From Macrotrachela quadricornifera (taxonomy: Eukaryota; Rotifera; Eurotatoria; Philodinida; Philodinidae): a stretch of 64,000 bases of DNA. The stretch is from NCBI GenBank assembly GCA_022393335.1, contig JAJEKB010000412.1, positions 1 through 64,000 on the forward strand, given 5' to 3'. Positions 27,863 through 40,374 of the stretch are shown here, piece after piece (position 1 is the first letter of the stretch; every line of letters starts with the position of its first letter). The position numbers and the translations under genes are program-made. The notes beneath the pieces were generated by a model. The model did not search any database. It had not been told where the DNA came from and saw only the letters and a program-made list of their open reading frames with translations.

Positions 27863-27954
27863 TATTTAGAATTAATAAAATTATAATAAGAAAAAAGCAT
27901 GTATATATATATATATATATTAAAGAAGTCAATTTTAATAGAATTTTTTTACAA

Positions 27955-29942
27955 TTATAATACTGCAACTAAATCAGTATCTGTATCAGTTAATGTATTG
28001 TCATTATTTTCTGTTGACGAATTGTTTTCTATAGGTGTTTGTTTATGTATTATACCAAATAATTGTAATCGTTTATTTCCAGGATCAGCAACAATAATTG
28101 TTCCATCACGTGTTATATCTAAACCACATGGACGATTTAATTCGCCAAGTCCATCACCTTTTCTACTAAAATTTGTTATATAATTACCATCAGGTGTACA
28201 AATAACAATACGATTATGACATGTATCTGCAATGTAGATAAAATTTTGCTCATCTACAGCTAAACCAGAAGCACCTTCAAGACCTAAACCATTTTCATCA
28301 GTAATATATAATAAATCAACATATATTCGTCTAGAAAAATATATAAAAATATTAAGAATATTTTATTAAATTATATTTTTTACCCATTAGCATGTTTTGG
28401 AATAAAACATATAGCATCACCAGGACCAACAATACAAACCATTTGTTCGGAATTATTTTGATGAGCAATACGTATTGGATCCAATTGATATTTTTTTTTA
28501 TCATTTAAAAATAATTCAATTATTCGTTCACATATACCTTCGCATGTCATTACTTTTATACGAGAATTTCCTCGATCACAAATATATAAATATCCATCAC
28601 TACTATCAATAGCAATACCAGCTGGATAATATAATTGATGTAATTGATTACCTTCTGAACCTAATTTATATTGTTTATAAGAATAATTATTAAATGTATT
28701 TTGAGAATTAATTGGTGAATACATATAAAGACAATGATTAAAATAACTGCAAGTTATTATTGTTCCATCAAAAGCAATATCAACTGCTGTTGGTTGAAAT
28801 TTATTTATAGTTGAATTATTAATCATATGTTCATATGTTCCATTAATATTATAAATTTCAATAACACTTCGACCAACATCACATAAATATATTTTATTTG
28901 TTTTATGATGAATACGAAGATCGACTGGCTGTGTTTGATTTTTTGCTTGAAGATTTATCAATTGTATACGTGTTTTATCCGAATATCGTTCATATAAACC
29001 TAAACTATTTAATGTTTGATTTGAATTAATAGAATTCAATGGTTTTTGTTGGTATACAAATTCTTGATTTGATTCGTACATATCAGATGGAGATGGTGGT
29101 TGTTTATAAAATGTTCCTAATGTAGGAAAACGTCGAACAAAACGATCAATTTTATTCTAAATTTTTATAAATATATACGTATATATTGAAAACAAATAAA
29201 AATAAAACTATTTACTGATAATCCTTTCTTTTTATATTGTTTTTGATGGTTATAACATTCTTCTTCATCATATGCATATGCTGGTTCTGTTCCATAAGCA
29301 TCACCTATTAATTATATAGGTTAAAAAAAAAACAAAAGAATATCAATATTTTAAAATATTTACCATGATGACCTTCATATTGATCTTGATTGTCAGCTTC
29401 GACAGTTTCTTGTTCATTTCTATGATATGGTTCTGATCTTTGATGTGTTGGTGGATATGTTAATCCATGTGGTGAGGGTCTTTGAATATCTTCATCAAAA
29501 CCACTTGTTGAACGAATAAGATTTTTACTTATATTACTGAAAAAACTAAATTTTTTGTATGAATCTGTTTGTGATTGTTGTCTACTGAGGGAACCTGTTT
29601 GTGATTGTTGTCTACTGACTGAACCTGCTTGCGATTGTTGTCTACTGATGGGACCTGCTTGCGATTGTTGAATATTAACAGAGCCTGCTTGAGATTGTTG
29701 TGTACTTGACGAATTTATTTGATTGTTCTCATCAGTCGATGGCTGACGTACCCACATACTATTATATGAAGGACGATAAATACTACCATTGGTATTGGAT
29801 TTATTCTTTTCTACTTGTTCTATTTATTAAAAAACAATATGTATATATTTTTCTTTTGATAAATATGAACATTATACTTACCAATAGAACCTTCAGATAC
29901 TTTGTTATCGGTATTTTTCAATGGGCTTATATTATCGACCAT
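27955..29942 (-). CDS. NHL-repeat beta-propeller protein with Gln/Ser tandem-repeat N-terminus
   Basis: Exons on the minus strand: 29942-29882, 29819-29364, 29304-29216, 29156-28384 and 28330-27955; 584 residues, all phases consistent. The C-terminal two thirds contain NHL-type blades: QPVDLRIHHKTNKIYLCDVG, YYPAGIAIDSSDGYLYICDR followed by GNSRIKV, GASGLAVDEQNFIYIADTCH followed by NRIVI, and NRPCGLDITRDGTIIVADPG followed by NKRLQLF. NHL propellers bind protein or RNA partners; this one has no RING, B-box or signal peptide that I can see. The N-terminal part has five copies of a 10-residue unit of the form SRQQSQAGSV and a disordered Pro/His-rich linker. The start is the first in-frame ATG, 223 bp from the divergent downstream gene. 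Its stop lies 92 bp from that of RNF14, tail to tail. Function unknown. Confidence 0.83.
29556..29705. repeat. 30-bp tandem repeat, about five copies, within the NHL gene
   Basis: GATTGTTG recurs every 30 bases within units such as CTGTTTGTGATTGTTGTCTA. It encodes the 10-residue QQSQAGSVSR repeat on the minus strand. Copies differ by a few bases. Confidence 0.85.
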
Positions 29943-30165
29943 ACTTTATGTTAGATGCACTTTTATCAAACGTCGTGATATATATAATGAAAAAAACGTT
30001 ATATGATTGTATGATATTTTAAATCATATCAATGTGCATTTATATTACATTAACTTGATTTTTTCGACACACCTGAATGCACAAATTTTTCTTTTCGAAG
30101 GTAACAAGCCAATGCTATTAGATACTACTATTATTTGTAGGCGTTCATCAGCTTAAAAGGATATC

Positions 30166-31893
30166 ATGTCTGCTCTACCACGAACACCAGCAGCTTCCAA
30201 TGTATGGTCTCAAGTTGCGAATCCTTTAAATGATCCTTCGATGACAGGACCTGAACCATTAGCTGCTAATAGTCCAATTGGTTTACCTTCAATAAATAAT
30301 CCAAATTTACCATCAACTACAGTAGGAAATATAGGCAATCTACCACCAGCTGATCCACGACCAGCACGTACACCATTTTCTTTTTTTCAACGATCACGTG
30401 CACCATTACCTAATTCAGGACAAGCACTTACACCATTCCCTAGATTAACACAACCATCTACACCATTTCCTAATTCAGGACAAGCACCTACACCATTCTC
30501 TAGATTAACACAACCATCTACACCTTTTTCTCCGTTCCAACAACCATTAGGTCCAGGAAATAATCTCACGTTGAATAATGGTATGCCTCAACCTTTATCA
30601 CCATTGGATCCTGCTCTACAGACTTTAGTATGTAATTTATATTTCAAAAATTTATTTATTCCTTTAAAAAAATGAATAAAAGGTAGAAAATCCGTTACAA
30701 GCTATTCGAAATGAAGCTAATAATCGACGATTAGCAAATCTTGAAGGCGAAAATGTTCAGCGACGAAATGCTGTAAGAACAACATATAAATATTCTAAAT
30801 ATTTTCGTTTTCCATTCAGACAGTTAATCTTCAACATATGGGCACACAAATATTACAAAGTCAGATGGAGGCACAAGATCAACTATTACAATATCAATTT
30901 GTAATTATGATTTTTATTATCATTAATATCTATCAAAAAATAAATGAATTTTAGATGTTAGATCAATGTATGGAAAGTCTTGATCAGCAAAATTTTATTT
31001 TAAGTGAACAAGCTGAAGAATTAGCATTACTTCGAGCTAAAATGAAAAATTTTGAACATTTTTTGGATGTACTTAAACAGAAAAGAAGTATGATTAATTT
31101 ATTTCTAATATCAAATATTACAATAAACTTTATTTTTTATAAGATCAACAAACTCGACGACCAATATCCGGAGATTCAAATTTTATCGATAATAATCCTT
31201 TTTCTTTTCAAGATTCTTTGTAAATTTTCACTTGTTCTATTCATTTAAATTTAATTTTGATTTTTTTTTATTACAAGTTCATTACAACCATCATCCACTT
31301 CACTCTCTCTTGCTAGTGGTACAACACGTGCAACTTCATCAAAATTTCAACCTTTCAATCCACGATATCGATCACCAAATAGTCGGTCATTAAATATAGA
31401 AGAATCTCAACCCATAGTACCACCACATCCAAATATACCAGCAAATAATACTCGATTTCCAACACCATTTATTCCAAAATCATTAGCAAATAATGCTCCA
31501 CTTACGACCCCATCAAATCCAAATATAAGGGCGAATATTACTCGACCTATAATACCACCACATCCAAATATAATGACAAATAATACTCGACTTCCAACAC
31601 CATCAAATACAAATCTAATGGCAAATACTACTCCATTTCCAACACTATCAAATACAAATCTAATGGCGAATACTACTCCATTTCCAACACTATCAAATAC
31701 AAATCTAATGACGAATACTACTCCATATCCAACACCGTCAAATACAAATCTAATGACGAATACTACTCAACTTCCAACATCATCACAATCATATGTAATG
31801 GGAAACAATGCTCCAACTACAACATCAACAGATCCGAATATGCTAGCAACTCTTGCTCGAATTATACGTGCTGGTGATAACTATAAAAATTAA
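30166..31893 (+). CDS. Repeat-rich protein with a short coiled coil, function unrecognised
   Basis: Exons 30166-30627, 30683-30772, 30820-30900, 30955-31087, 31144-31219 and 31278-31893 join in phase to give 485 residues. The N-terminal third is Pro/Asn-rich with 20-residue tandem repeats of the type TPFPRLTQPSTPFPNSGQAP. The middle (about 155-265) is Gln/Glu/Leu-rich and likely helical coiled coil: NPLQAIRNEANNRRLANLEG, then MLDQCMESLDQQNFILSEQA followed by EELALLRAKM. The C-terminal half is again low-complexity, with 15-residue units of SNTNLMANTTPFPTL. No signal peptide, membrane segment or known domain is seen. Three middle exons are short (76-90 nt). It is divergent from the NHL gene and convergent with the LRR gene (92 bp between stops). 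A scaffold or structural role is possible but would be a guess. Confidence 0.7.
30405..30530. repeat. 60-bp tandem repeat in the coiled-coil protein gene
   Basis: CCTAATTCAGGACAAGCAC and the following AGATTAACACAACCATCTAC recur at a 60-base period, about two copies. They encode the Pro-rich 20-residue unit. Confidence 0.8.
31590..31785. repeat. 45-bp tandem repeat in the coiled-coil protein gene
   Basis: About four copies of a 45-base unit built around TCAAATACAAATCTAATGGC encode the 15-residue SNTNLMANTTPFPTL unit. Adjacent copies are nearly identical, suggesting recent expansion or homogenisation. Confidence 0.87.
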
Positions 31894-31985
31894 AAATTTT
31901 TTTTTTTTGTATTATGAAAACAACTCAGATACATCAATAAAAATAATCTCAACATAAAACATCTACTAAATATCAATCTGACATA

Positions 31986-33697
31986 TTATACTTTAGTTGT
32001 TCGAGATATTTGTAAAGAAATAGGTTCAGGAATATGATTTGTATGATTATAAATAATATCAAATGTTTCATTTCTTGATAATCTTCTTCGTTTTAATAAA
32101 CGATTTAAATGTCTATATGTACTATTATGACGTTGTTTTTGTTGTCGAATAATGAAACATATACTAATAATTAATACAATTAATAATACGATATAATAAA
32201 TTTTATATTGAAAAAAAATTGATAATTTTTTTTTTTGTTTTCCTATTTGTTGTTCATAAAAATAAGATACATTATAATGTTTTCCATAAATTGTAATACC
32301 TTCATTAGGTAAAATATCACATTGAAGTAAACGTTGTTCAAAATAACATATACGTTCTTCTTGTGTTAAAATATATAAACTTGAATTTGAATAACAATAT
32401 GGTGTTAATGACATATATGATTTATCTAAATAACGATATAAATAACGAATAGTACAAGAACAATCAGTTAAATTTTTTGAAAAATGAACAAATGTTTTAA
32501 TATTTGTTAATGGAGAAAATTGAATAAATGTACAAAAATGTTTATCATCATTTAATTGAAAATTAATACTTTGATTTAATAAAAGATTATTTGTATTCAT
32601 ATGAATAAATGCATATGGATCAATACGAAGAATATTTTTTCCAAGATTTAATTCTTTTAAATTATATAAATTAAAAAATGCTTCATTTTCAATTGTTGTT
32701 ATACCATTTAATATTAAATATTCTAATTGATTTAAATATTCAAACATTCGAGATACAATATGTTGAATTGAACGTGAAAAAATTTTTAATGAACGTAATT
32801 GTGGAAAACGTTGAGCTAATTCATAACTATTAAATGAACGAAAGCCACCATTTGCATGATAATTTTCTAATATTAATTCATGTACTGAATTGAAAACAAT
32901 TGGAAAATGTTTACCTTGTAAATAACGAATACTAATATCTTTTATTGAAATTTTATTAATTTGAAAATTAAATGATAATTTAGAATTTGAAGATGGAAGA
33001 AAACCAGAAAATGATGGATTATCAATAATTAAATGATGAATATAAATAGTTTGATAAAAGAAATCTATTGGAATTTTTGGATTAGTATTAATTAATTTAA
33101 ATTCATAACAATTTAATTTTGAAAGAGCTCCAGTAGTATAAGAAAGTGATGGTGAATTAAGAAATGAAATAATAAGTTGATCTTGAGAATCAGATAAATT
33201 CAATTCTTCAAATATATCTTAATAAAAAGTATAATGAATATAAATAAAAATTTATGATTATCTAAAAACAAACCAGATTCTGTATGTTTAATATTAACAA
33301 ATGCAATAACATTACGATTATTTGATTTATGTGTTTGTTTTACACTTTGACTTTCAAAATAAACAAAACGAAATGCTCTAGTTGGTATATTAGGATAATT
33401 TGCAAATGTTAATGTACGAAAACGATAATAAAAATATTTTAATTGTTCAAATGTTGTTAATTGATTATCTTTTATAGGATGATTAGAAGAATATGTACAA
33501 AATAAATCTTGATTTAATGATGATCGTGGTTTAGATAAATAACTTGTATCAATAAGTGTAAAAAGAGGAAAATTTGTACATTTACACATAGTCAAAAATT
33601 GACATTCATCTCCATTGACATATAATAACCATGAAAAAATATTAAGATGAAAAAAAAGAACAAACACTGACAAACATTGCATTAGGATGATCACCAT
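31986..33697 (-). CDS. Leucine-rich-repeat type I membrane protein
   Basis: Two exons, 33697-33274 and 33217-31986, give 551 residues. An N-terminal hydrophobic signal (VIILMQCLSVFVLFFHLNIF) precedes a Cys-rich cap (CQFLTMCKCTNF). The ectodomain carries irregular LRRs, best seen in LNQLEYLILNGITTIENEAF and LYNLKELNLGKNILRIDPYA, then a C-terminal cysteine cap (FCTFIQF, DCSCTIRYLYRYLD, PYCYSNSS, ICYFEQRLLQCD). One membrane helix follows (YYIVLLIVLIISICFI) and then a basic cytoplasmic tail (RHLNRLLKRRRLSR). There is no TIR or kinase domain, so this is an adhesion or receptor-like LRR protein of unknown partner. I prefer ATG 33697. An acceptor (CTCTTTTAG) ending at 33732 suggests a spliced 5' UTR, possibly from a strong minus-strand donor at about 34912. 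Confidence 0.8.
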
Positions 33698-36600
33698 CAA
33701 TTAATGTATCGATTCTTAATGTGAAATATTTCTAAAAGAGAAAGAATAATAGTATATATAGGGCATAAATGTCTTTCTCTTCTTGCATTCATACATTACT
33801 CAGTTATTATGAATGTTACCAATCACTATTTGTTAATAGAAAGATAGTTGTTAAAGAAAGGAGATGCAAGGAATTCCAAGGACTAATACCAATAAATGAG
33901 TGTGCTTACGGAGAGAGAGAGAGAGATCTTTTTTTTTCTAAGTCTCAGCAAGAACATTATTATATTCAATCCTCAAGGAAATGAAAACGTACGAAGCTAT
34001 TATTCTTATAAGTCTATTGTCAGTGCGATTATTTGCCCATTTTCATTTATGAGAAAAAGAAAGAAGCACACTTACGACTCTCTTACTCGTATGCTGAGCA
34101 CATTTTCTTCGTGCCGTCTGTTTCGTAATCATGTTTCCTTTGCTGCATATTCTCTTTTTCTTCTCTAGGCTACTCTTTTTCTTTCTGTCTTTCTTTTTTT
34201 TACATTAATACCGCATCAGTAAAAATTGTTAATGTTGAACGTTGTCGTTGTTGTCATCATCACTGCTGTCGATCAATATGAATGTGTTAAAAAAAAAGAA
34301 AATTGACTGATTCTCGCTTATTTGAGTACTCAGTTATGCATACATTCTATGCACACATTTATATTACACGTGCAATTGAAAGATATTTACATTTTTCTTT
34401 TATGTTTAAGTTCTGTTTAAAAACGATGATACCTTAAAAAAAGCATCGTTAAATTGACATACTGTTATTGTACCATGCTTCAATGCAATGTATTAATTCT
34501 TATCATATCTTATTTTAACAAAAAGGAAAGCTTTTTCTTCGTCAATGATTTGAAACATCCGGTGTAAATGTATCTTGATTTATAGTTAAGTGTTATTATC
34601 ATCGGAGATGCATGAATATATCCTGGTATTTTTCTTAAGATTTTGAATGAAAGGAAGTGGGGTAAGTATTGCAAGGTCATGTAGGAAGGCTAGCAGTGGT
34701 ATAGATATATTATATGACTACAACAATACTGTCGTACATCATTCGTATACATGTTCATAAAAAACAAATCGTACAATATAAGAATAAAATGAAATTATGA
34801 ACATCTTGTTCTATTTGTTACCAAGCAATAGTTTCTTTTCTAGAAGAATAATACATTGACTTTTGATGATGAAGAAAAAAAAAGGACGAGTCACATATTC
34901 GAGAAAACTTACATCATTTCCGGGAGTCATTTGTCGGAAGTGCCAATAAGATACAACTTGAATGTGCAATGCACAGATGCATGATGTAATTTTGATATTG
35001 AATTTGATAGTGCTTAAGTACTGTTCTAGGACAAATTTCATTATATATTTTTCGGGGACCGATGGAACACTTCTTTTTCTTTTTAGTATAGTATGCTTTT
35101 AAAATATGCTATTGTCATTGATAAAAAATATGAATCAAGGACTTTAGTCGAACCATCAAAAAGAATTGTTAAACGCCTTTGAAATTAAAGTTTGTCAAAA
35201 AAATACTATCGTTATCGATGCTATACTAATAGACGATAAAAAGGCATAGGATTGTTAAGAGATTTTGATTTGAAATATGGTTGCATCTTTTCAATAAGAC
35301 AAATTAATGAATTCATTGTTCTTTCTTTTTGCTGTCCATTATCTCCTTATTATTTCTTCACATTGGTTGAGTTCTTTGATTTTTGTTAGTATGTTGAAAA
35401 AATGTGACGCATTTAATTTAACAACATTTCTAATGAATGCTCATGAATTATTAATCAGTAGAATGGTGCATGTTTGAACCATAATGTACAAAATGAGTAA
35501 GTGACAATAACTATAAAAGAAACTATTTTGATAGTAACTATGATAAATAAAATGTTTGGCGCTTTCTATCTAAAAAATATGATTATTGGACCAAGAATAT
35601 TATGAAGTGGTTTAAGATTACGATTTTCTATCATTTCTTCTTGTATCTCTTCTTGGTTTTTTAATTCAATTGTAAATATATGTTACATTACTGTGACGAA
35701 TACAATCGAAATAAAATAGTGAGCAATGCTGGTAAAATCTACATAAAGTATAACTATAAGTCTTGCTTAACATTTATATATAAATAGGGATGAAGTGAAT
35801 ATTTTGAGTAACAATAGAAGATGATGGCATGGGTGCCACAAAAAGTCATTGTTGAAGAGTAAGAATAAAATGCATTTTGGAAGTAACCAAAAATTGATAT
35901 TTTGTTGCAAATATCACGAAGAATAAGCGTAATATTGATTGAATAAAATATGAATAAGTTACCAGTATAACTGACATGTAAGTGAAACAGCTGTACTCTT
36001 GACAATTGACAATGCTTATCTGTCACAATAGGATTATTTGTTGAAGAAATCACTTTTGAGTTGATATTTTAAAATTGTACGTTGATATTCGCATTTGCAC
36101 TGTCTTTATTCTAAAAGAATCAAAATGAAAATTGAGTGGGACTATGACACACATACTTCTCGTATCTTATGGGCGGAGTCTATCATAGGCGAATATCTTG
36201 TAACAAGATTTGTAACTAGATCTCTGTTACAGATTTTATAAGATCTTGACTGAGCTATATATGGTCTAAAAGTGACTCATAGGATCCATTTATGAATAGT
36301 CCTAAGTATTTCCGAAATACCCTGTCTGATGTAACTTTTGATACTGATCACAAATCTCTTCTCTACTAGTAAGAAAATCATTAAGATATCTCTTTATTTT
36401 CTTAGTTTTGTATGCTTCCTGATGAAATCAATCATCGAATATTGTACTATTACAGTTTACAAGGTTGACTTGTGAAGCAAAACTTCCTATTTCATGAAAT
36501 CAAGCAATCAATATGGTTATACAATTGTTTTTTTACTATAGACAATTATCTATTCACAAAGATTTCAGTTAATCGGATATTAAGATTTGTATGTATTAGA

Positions 36601-37927
36601 TTTTGTTTAATTTTTCGATGCGATACTTCCTGATGTAAGATTGTATTATGGATTCATTATTATTGATATTTCTTGTTTTAAAATAAACATCTAGATCGTG
36701 AAGGATGATTTTTCATTATTCTAGCAGGCGAAATTTAATTCATAAACAACTTTGCTTTGTTCTTCAGAGAGTATAACATATTTGTTCCGTGTATATGTAT
36801 TTCAGACAATTATTTCATTAAAAATGTACACTCGTTGTACTAAAAAAAGGTTGTAAACGACATATCTATCAAATTTTAGATAGATTAACGTTCCTTATAA
36901 TCAATCTGTTAAATATCTGAGAACTTTTACGACGTATTTCAGGTCACAATACCCTGGAAAACATTGTAGTTTGAAATATGGTATTCAAGTCTTGCTAATT
37001 TCCAAAGTGCTCCTATCAAATGCAATGATTTTGTTGCATTTTTTCGATCATTGTGCAGTCCAAAATCCTTAGTCTGTAATAGTTAGTATTTTTCTAGCGG
37101 AAATAGTTCACAAAAAAAAAGAATTGACGAGTGTTATTTTGGATAGACAAATAATAATAGAAACAAAATCTTTATCAAGAATCTGATATATCATTCATCT
37201 TGAGAGCAATATCAGAACTGATGACATGAATAAAACAGTATTAAAACTCAGTCGAGAACAATAATCTTTGTATTATTAACGTTTTCGATCAGTTTAAATT
37301 TGTATATAAAGGATACTGGAAAATTTGCATTATTTAAATCATTGAATTCCAATTCATAATCATTTTCGGCTAGATTAATATCGTATCTATCTATATAAAT
37401 ATGACGAAGATATCCTTGAAATTCAAGAACCAATATTTGCTAGCAGTAAATAACAAAACATATACAGATGTGCTAATCATGCGTTGGAACTGAGATTATT
37501 AATGACATAGACAAATTCAAAACAGAAACATGGCAAAGACTATCATTTTTCATGGATGAATTTATAACAAGAGAAAAACAGTTACATTACGTTATTTTTT
37601 ATCTGATGCATAATAAGGAAAATATTGTATTATCTCAATGGATAATCTTTTCTAAACAATGTATGACAAACGATTTTCATAAATAGTTATTGGCAATTTT
37701 TCAAAACACATTTTACATATCTGGAAAAGATAGATGTTAGACAAATACATTCAGATTAATTAGGAGTTGTTACCACATGCTGTCAAACAAATGGTTTTAA
37801 TATAACAAGGTAGCTCTTTGTTTTGCCCTTTAGATTGATGTCTTGGGTATGGAAAATAACACTCATACAATCAAAGTCATTCTTATAAAATTTGATGAAA
37901 TTTTATAGAATTCAAAAAAAAAATATC
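33698..37927. other. Intergenic region upstream of the LRR gene
   Basis: About 4.2 kb. A (GA)n tract lies at about 33911-33924. On the minus strand a consensus donor (GATGTAAGT) at about 34912 follows a short open stretch and could be a 5' exon of the LRR gene. Near 36197-36250 there are short self-complementary words (CTTGTAACAAG; AAGATCTT). No coding region with family support is visible. Confidence 0.5.
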
Positions 37928-39556
37928 TTATTTATTAGTTAACATTGCATTATTTGATTTAACTGTATGCATTGTCGTTAATTGTTGATCAGCTACGATT
38001 AAATCCATATACTTTTTAAATCGTCGTCCACGTTGTTTGGTCCATAATTTCCAATCATTCATAGCAAGTATTTGTATAACATTTTGTATCGCACTTGATA
38101 ATGTAAATACAACTGTAAATAATGATGTATCATTTGATATAAATGAATTAATATCTAATAAATTATTTTGTTGTTCAGTATTTATTAATGAACAATGTAT
38201 AATAGGATATTGTGAATTAGATGATAAACACATTGCTAAACCATTGTTTATATTTCCAAGTGTAACAAAAACAGTTGGTCGACAATGTTCATATGAATAA
38301 TTAGATAAAAATTTTAATATTGTTTGTGTTGATATATATATTGAAAAAAGCCGAATATCACATTGAATATTATATATTTCACTAAGTGTTGTTTTCATTT
38401 TTTGTGCATGTTCCATATCATATGATGATGAACAAACGATAACACAACGACTTATTATTGATGATGAAAATAATTTTAAATCAATATTTAAAGATAAATT
38501 AGCCTCATCTATATCAATATGATCATGTTTTGGAATAATATTAAATTTTTTTTGTTGATCATTTTTACCATTTGAATCTATTTTATTTGTTGATGATACA
38601 TTAACATTTAAATCAAGTATATTTCTTAATGAATTATTTATCCAAATAAGATTTTCTTGTATTAAATCATTTTCAGATGAAATACTTTTTTCAGTTGGTC
38701 GTAATATATGCCATGTTTCAACATCATATGTATTAGCAACAACAATTTCTTTTGTTGTTGTTGTTATACCAAATTCAATTTTTAAATCAATTAATTGACA
38801 TTTTTTTTTAACCATCCATATATGTTCAAGTATATCAAATACAGTACAACATATTTCATACATATATTCCATATCTGTTTGTGAAATTTTTAAATTTTCA
38901 AGATCAATATTTGTATTAAGAAGTTGTTCATATGACCATATTGATGAAATACATTCATCTAAATCAGAATCATCATCATCAAATTGATTTTCACGTTCAG
39001 ATTCAAGATTATCATCAATATTTCCTAATGTTGGTCGTCGATAAATAATTGGATGATGTTTATAATAAATTTCAATAATTGGTGGAATAAAACGATGTCC
39101 ATTTAATATTCCAGGATTACGTTTAATATATGCTTCATCAGCTAAACGACGAATAATCCATAATATTGGTATCATTGTACATTTTTTTGCAATAAATGTA
39201 TCTAATTGAGGATGTGAAGCAACATAAAATGTTGGTATAGATGCTTTACGTAATATTTCATAAACACATGTTGTTATAGATGTAGTTAATATAGCTTTAT
39301 TTGTTATTTCATTATTAGAATTTGAAATATTATTACGATTTTGTTGTTGATTTGTAAAACGATATGCACTATCAATACTTGATCGACGACTACCAGGAAT
39401 ACTTAATATTGAACTTGATGGATCATAATAATCTTTTCGATAAATACAAATAAGACCGGGTTGATCAATAACGGAATAAATTGTTTTAGTTTTTCCTTCA
39501 TATAATTTTTGACCAAGTATACCTTGTAAAGATGATGATGATGAAGAAGAAGCCAT
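37928..39556 (-). CDS. PAICS: PAICS-like protein (SAICAR synthetase + AIR carboxylase fold) with eroded active sites
   Basis: Intact, intronless frame of 542 residues. Vertebrate PAICS, about 425 residues, joins AIR carboxylase (PurE-like, C-terminal) to SAICAR synthetase (PurC-like, N-terminal) in purine synthesis. Homology is clear at GQKLYEGKTKTIYS, MIPILWIIRRLADEAYIKRN, IDLKIEFGITTTTKEIV and, in the second domain, CSSSYDMEHAQKM and GNINNGLAMCLSSNSQYPII. Yet family motifs are altered. The ITAGN loop is replaced by a Ser/Asn-rich insert (DPSSSILS). ATGS becomes ADEA. The DDA motif is gone (YKHHPIIYRR). LADVIDNDSWR reads VANTYDVETWH. The PurE SAHK motif reads SIYI and CPP reads CSL. Extra acidic and Ser/Asn inserts explain the length. 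I infer a pseudoenzyme or a much diverged paralog; assembly error is unlikely because the frame is open throughout. Confidence 0.82.
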   Translation of the reverse strand: MASSSSSSSLQGILGQKLYEGKTKTIYSVIDQPGLICIYRKDYYDPSSSILSIPGSRRSSIDSAYRFTNQQQNRNNISNSNNEITNKAILTTSITTCVYEILRKASIPTFYVASHPQLDTFIAKKCTMIPILWIIRRLADEAYIKRNPGILNGHRFIPPIIEIYYKHHPIIYRRPTLGNIDDNLESERENQFDDDDSDLDECISSIWSYEQLLNTNIDLENLKISQTDMEYMYEICCTVFDILEHIWMVKKKCQLIDLKIEFGITTTTKEIVVANTYDVETWHILRPTEKSISSENDLIQENLIWINNSLRNILDLNVNVSSTNKIDSNGKNDQQKKFNIIPKHDHIDIDEANLSLNIDLKLFSSSIISRCVIVCSSSYDMEHAQKMKTTLSEIYNIQCDIRLFSIYISTQTILKFLSNYSYEHCRPTVFVTLGNINNGLAMCLSSNSQYPIIHCSLINTEQQNNLLDINSFISNDTSLFTVVFTLSSAIQNVIQILAMNDWKLWTKQRGRRFKKYMDLIVADQQLTTMHTVKSNNAMLTNK

Positions 39557-40374
39557 ATGAAATGTTAATTTGTATTTATCTAGTAATCAACATCTTTATT
39601 TTACATTTGGCACGTATTGTCTTATCCTTTATGCGATATATCGTTTAACTACACAATGATGATAATAAACAAACAGATGTTGAATAAATGTAGATAAAAA
39701 TCCTTGCCTGTCTGTCTGCTAATCGACCTTCGTCCTGGTTGTTGTCAATGAATTTTGGACCATTGGTTAATTAATCTTCTTGTCGATATTCTCGTTCTTT
39801 GCATAGACAACTAATAGACCATATGTAATAACAAAAGGTTATGAAAAAAAAATTCTATTTGATTGATATAATATCTGAAATATTTTTTCAATAGATTTTT
39901 GTATACTAATTTACTTTTCTTATTAGATATATATATATACAATGATTAATCAGTAAGATATAAGAATAAGATAAAATGATTTACAACCATGTTTTAAATA
40001 CAGAACTATTCTTATTTTCCTATATTATATATATAAATTTAGTTATATTATTGAGAAAGAAAAACAGCATAATATTATACATAAGAATAACATCTGGTAA
40101 TCACTAATCTGTGAATATCTTATTCACAAATATACGTATCTTCGATAATATATAATTAGATTTTCGTTCTATACGACATACTAAATGTCAATCTCATTGT
40201 GACAATAACAGAGAATCAAACTTAATATATTCCATTAGATCTTATATTCTCTGTCAAATTTTTTTTTATAATAAAATGTTATTGTGTTTATTAAAATAAA
40301 AAACATTCTAATATTTTCAATTATTTACAAAAAGAAACTACAATTCTCATTCATAATACCAACATCTATATTGA
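39557..40374. other. AT-rich intergenic region between PAICS-like gene and the unrecognised gene
   Basis: About 0.8 kb. Only AT-rich sequence with TA runs is visible, and no gene. Confidence 0.6.

Noticed and set aside
30387..30569. Minus-strand frame with regular Gly/Asn/Cys repeats
   Set aside because: It is the antisense shadow of the 60-bp Pro-rich tandem repeat in the coiled-coil protein gene.
38037..38300. 87-codon plus-strand frame within the PAICS-like gene
   Set aside because: It is antisense to a long, clearly homologous coding frame and has no family signal.
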